In this document: one piece after another, positions 63,795-64,000 of the stretch
Numbering within the stretch: the first letter of the stretch is position 1
Layout of the letters: each line of letters opens with the position of its first letter
Assembly: GCA_041662605.1 (NCBI GenBank)
Contig: JBAZSD010000020.1
Span: 1-64,000, forward strand
DNA length: 64,000 nt
Source of the DNA: Desulfomonilaceae bacterium
Lineage (GTDB): Bacteria; Desulfobacterota; Desulfomonilia; Desulfomonilales; Desulfomonilaceae
Direction: 5' to 3'
Program-made: the position numbers and the translations under genes
Notes under the pieces: generated by a model
The model's database searches: none
Told to the model about the DNA's origin: nothing
The model's input: only the letters and a program-made list of their open reading frames with translations

Positions 63795-64000
63795 TTACTT
63801 TGGGGACTTCTCGGCGCCTGCGCCGTCCAGAAGTTTTTCGATAATCGAAGACGGCTTTTCAGTCGCTCCAGATGCTGGTACGGATTCCTGAATCTGTTTT
63901 GAGAGTTGGGAGTTCTTCTCTTTCAAATCTCCAATCTGTTGAAAATAGTTTTCAGCCTGTGACTTGAATTCCTGGGATTGAGTCTGGCACGATGCAAGGT
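63795..64000 (-). CDS. C-terminal part of a lipoprotein gene, running off the window edge
   Basis: The minus strand from the last base to TAA at 63795-63797 is open for 67 residues, beginning LASCQTQSQEFKSQ. LASC is a lipobox, so the mature protein would start at that Cys and be anchored in a membrane; the signal peptide and start are beyond the edge. The rest is Gln/Lys-rich and likely coiled coil (FQQIGDLKEKNSQLSKQI). It converges with recO. Confidence 0.65.
   Translation of the reverse strand, partial: LASCQTQSQEFKSQAENYFQQIGDLKEKNSQLSKQIQESVPASGATEKPSSIIEKLLDGAGAEKSPK

Noticed and set aside
1..64000. CRISPR arrays, insertion sequences, tRNA or phage genes
   Set aside because: No direct-repeat array, transposase, integrase or cloverleaf-like sequence was seen by reading; a dedicated search tool would be needed to exclude degenerate cases.

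Overview
The window reads as a chromosomal segment of an anaerobic, Gram-negative deltaproteobacterium (Desulfobacterota), probably a relative of Desulfomonile or the Syntrophobacteria. The evidence is the combination of a six-gene ferredoxin:NAD+ oxidoreductase (Rnf) operon, an SfrAB-like NADPH oxidoreductase, a giant BcrA/HgdC-type activase, an ADP-forming acyl-CoA synthetase, a beta-oxidation operon and many REC/PAS/GAF signalling proteins. Exported proteins with signal peptides fit a diderm envelope. No tRNA, rRNA, CRISPR array, insertion sequence or phage gene was seen. The genus is an inference.

Layout. (1) 0-8.5 kb, minus strand: a probable five-gene operon of an SfrB-like flavoprotein, an SfrA-like Fe-S/molybdopterin-fold subunit, two REC-GAF proteins and a REC-PAS-histidine kinase, behind a good sigma-70-like promoter at 8825-8855. 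(2) 9-15 kb: a DMT transporter convergent with a 1426-residue double activase, then a flavodoxin. (3) 15-18.6 kb: a hybrid histidine kinase split by a one-base frameshift, with its periplasmic binding protein. (4) 18.7-23 kb: exported beta-carbonic anhydrase, small unknown proteins, a YajD-like HNH protein, an ankyrin protein and an NRDE protein. (5) 23-31 kb: ADP-forming acyl-CoA synthetase, B12-type radical SAM protein, exported Ntn-hydrolase, VOC protein and a GH15 glucoamylase-like enzyme. (6) 31-37 kb: a helical-repeat exported protein, two CBS proteins, DUF169, PHP and two DUF2889-like proteins. (7) 37-45 kb: MntP, a CDF zinc transporter, an ArnT-like glycosyltransferase, a YkgJ-type protein, HisD, MoaC, a DUF6125-type protein and a TPR protein. 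(8) 45-50.6 kb: beta-oxidation operon (acyl-CoA dehydrogenase, thiolase, hydratase/3-hydroxyacyl-CoA dehydrogenase) closed by a strong terminator. (9) 50.7-57.7 kb: PhoU-like protein and rnfCDGEAB. (10) 58-64 kb: housekeeping genes prfA, yqhQ-like, rpmE, rho, an Hda-like ATPase, recO and the 3' end of a lipoprotein gene.

How it fits together. Beta-oxidation, the acyl-CoA synthetase, Rnf and SfrAB form a plausible energy-conserving redox network: acyl-CoA oxidation yields NADH and reduced carriers, the synthetase makes ATP from acyl-CoA, Rnf exchanges electrons between ferredoxin and NAD+ coupled to ion transport, and SfrAB handles NADPH. The most unusual points are an RnfA with its own signal peptide and Ig-like periplasmic domain, the SfrAB module transcribed with a phosphorelay that has no DNA-binding output, the giant activase without dehydratase genes, the split kinase, and several perfect palindromes and structured leaders in the intergenic regions.
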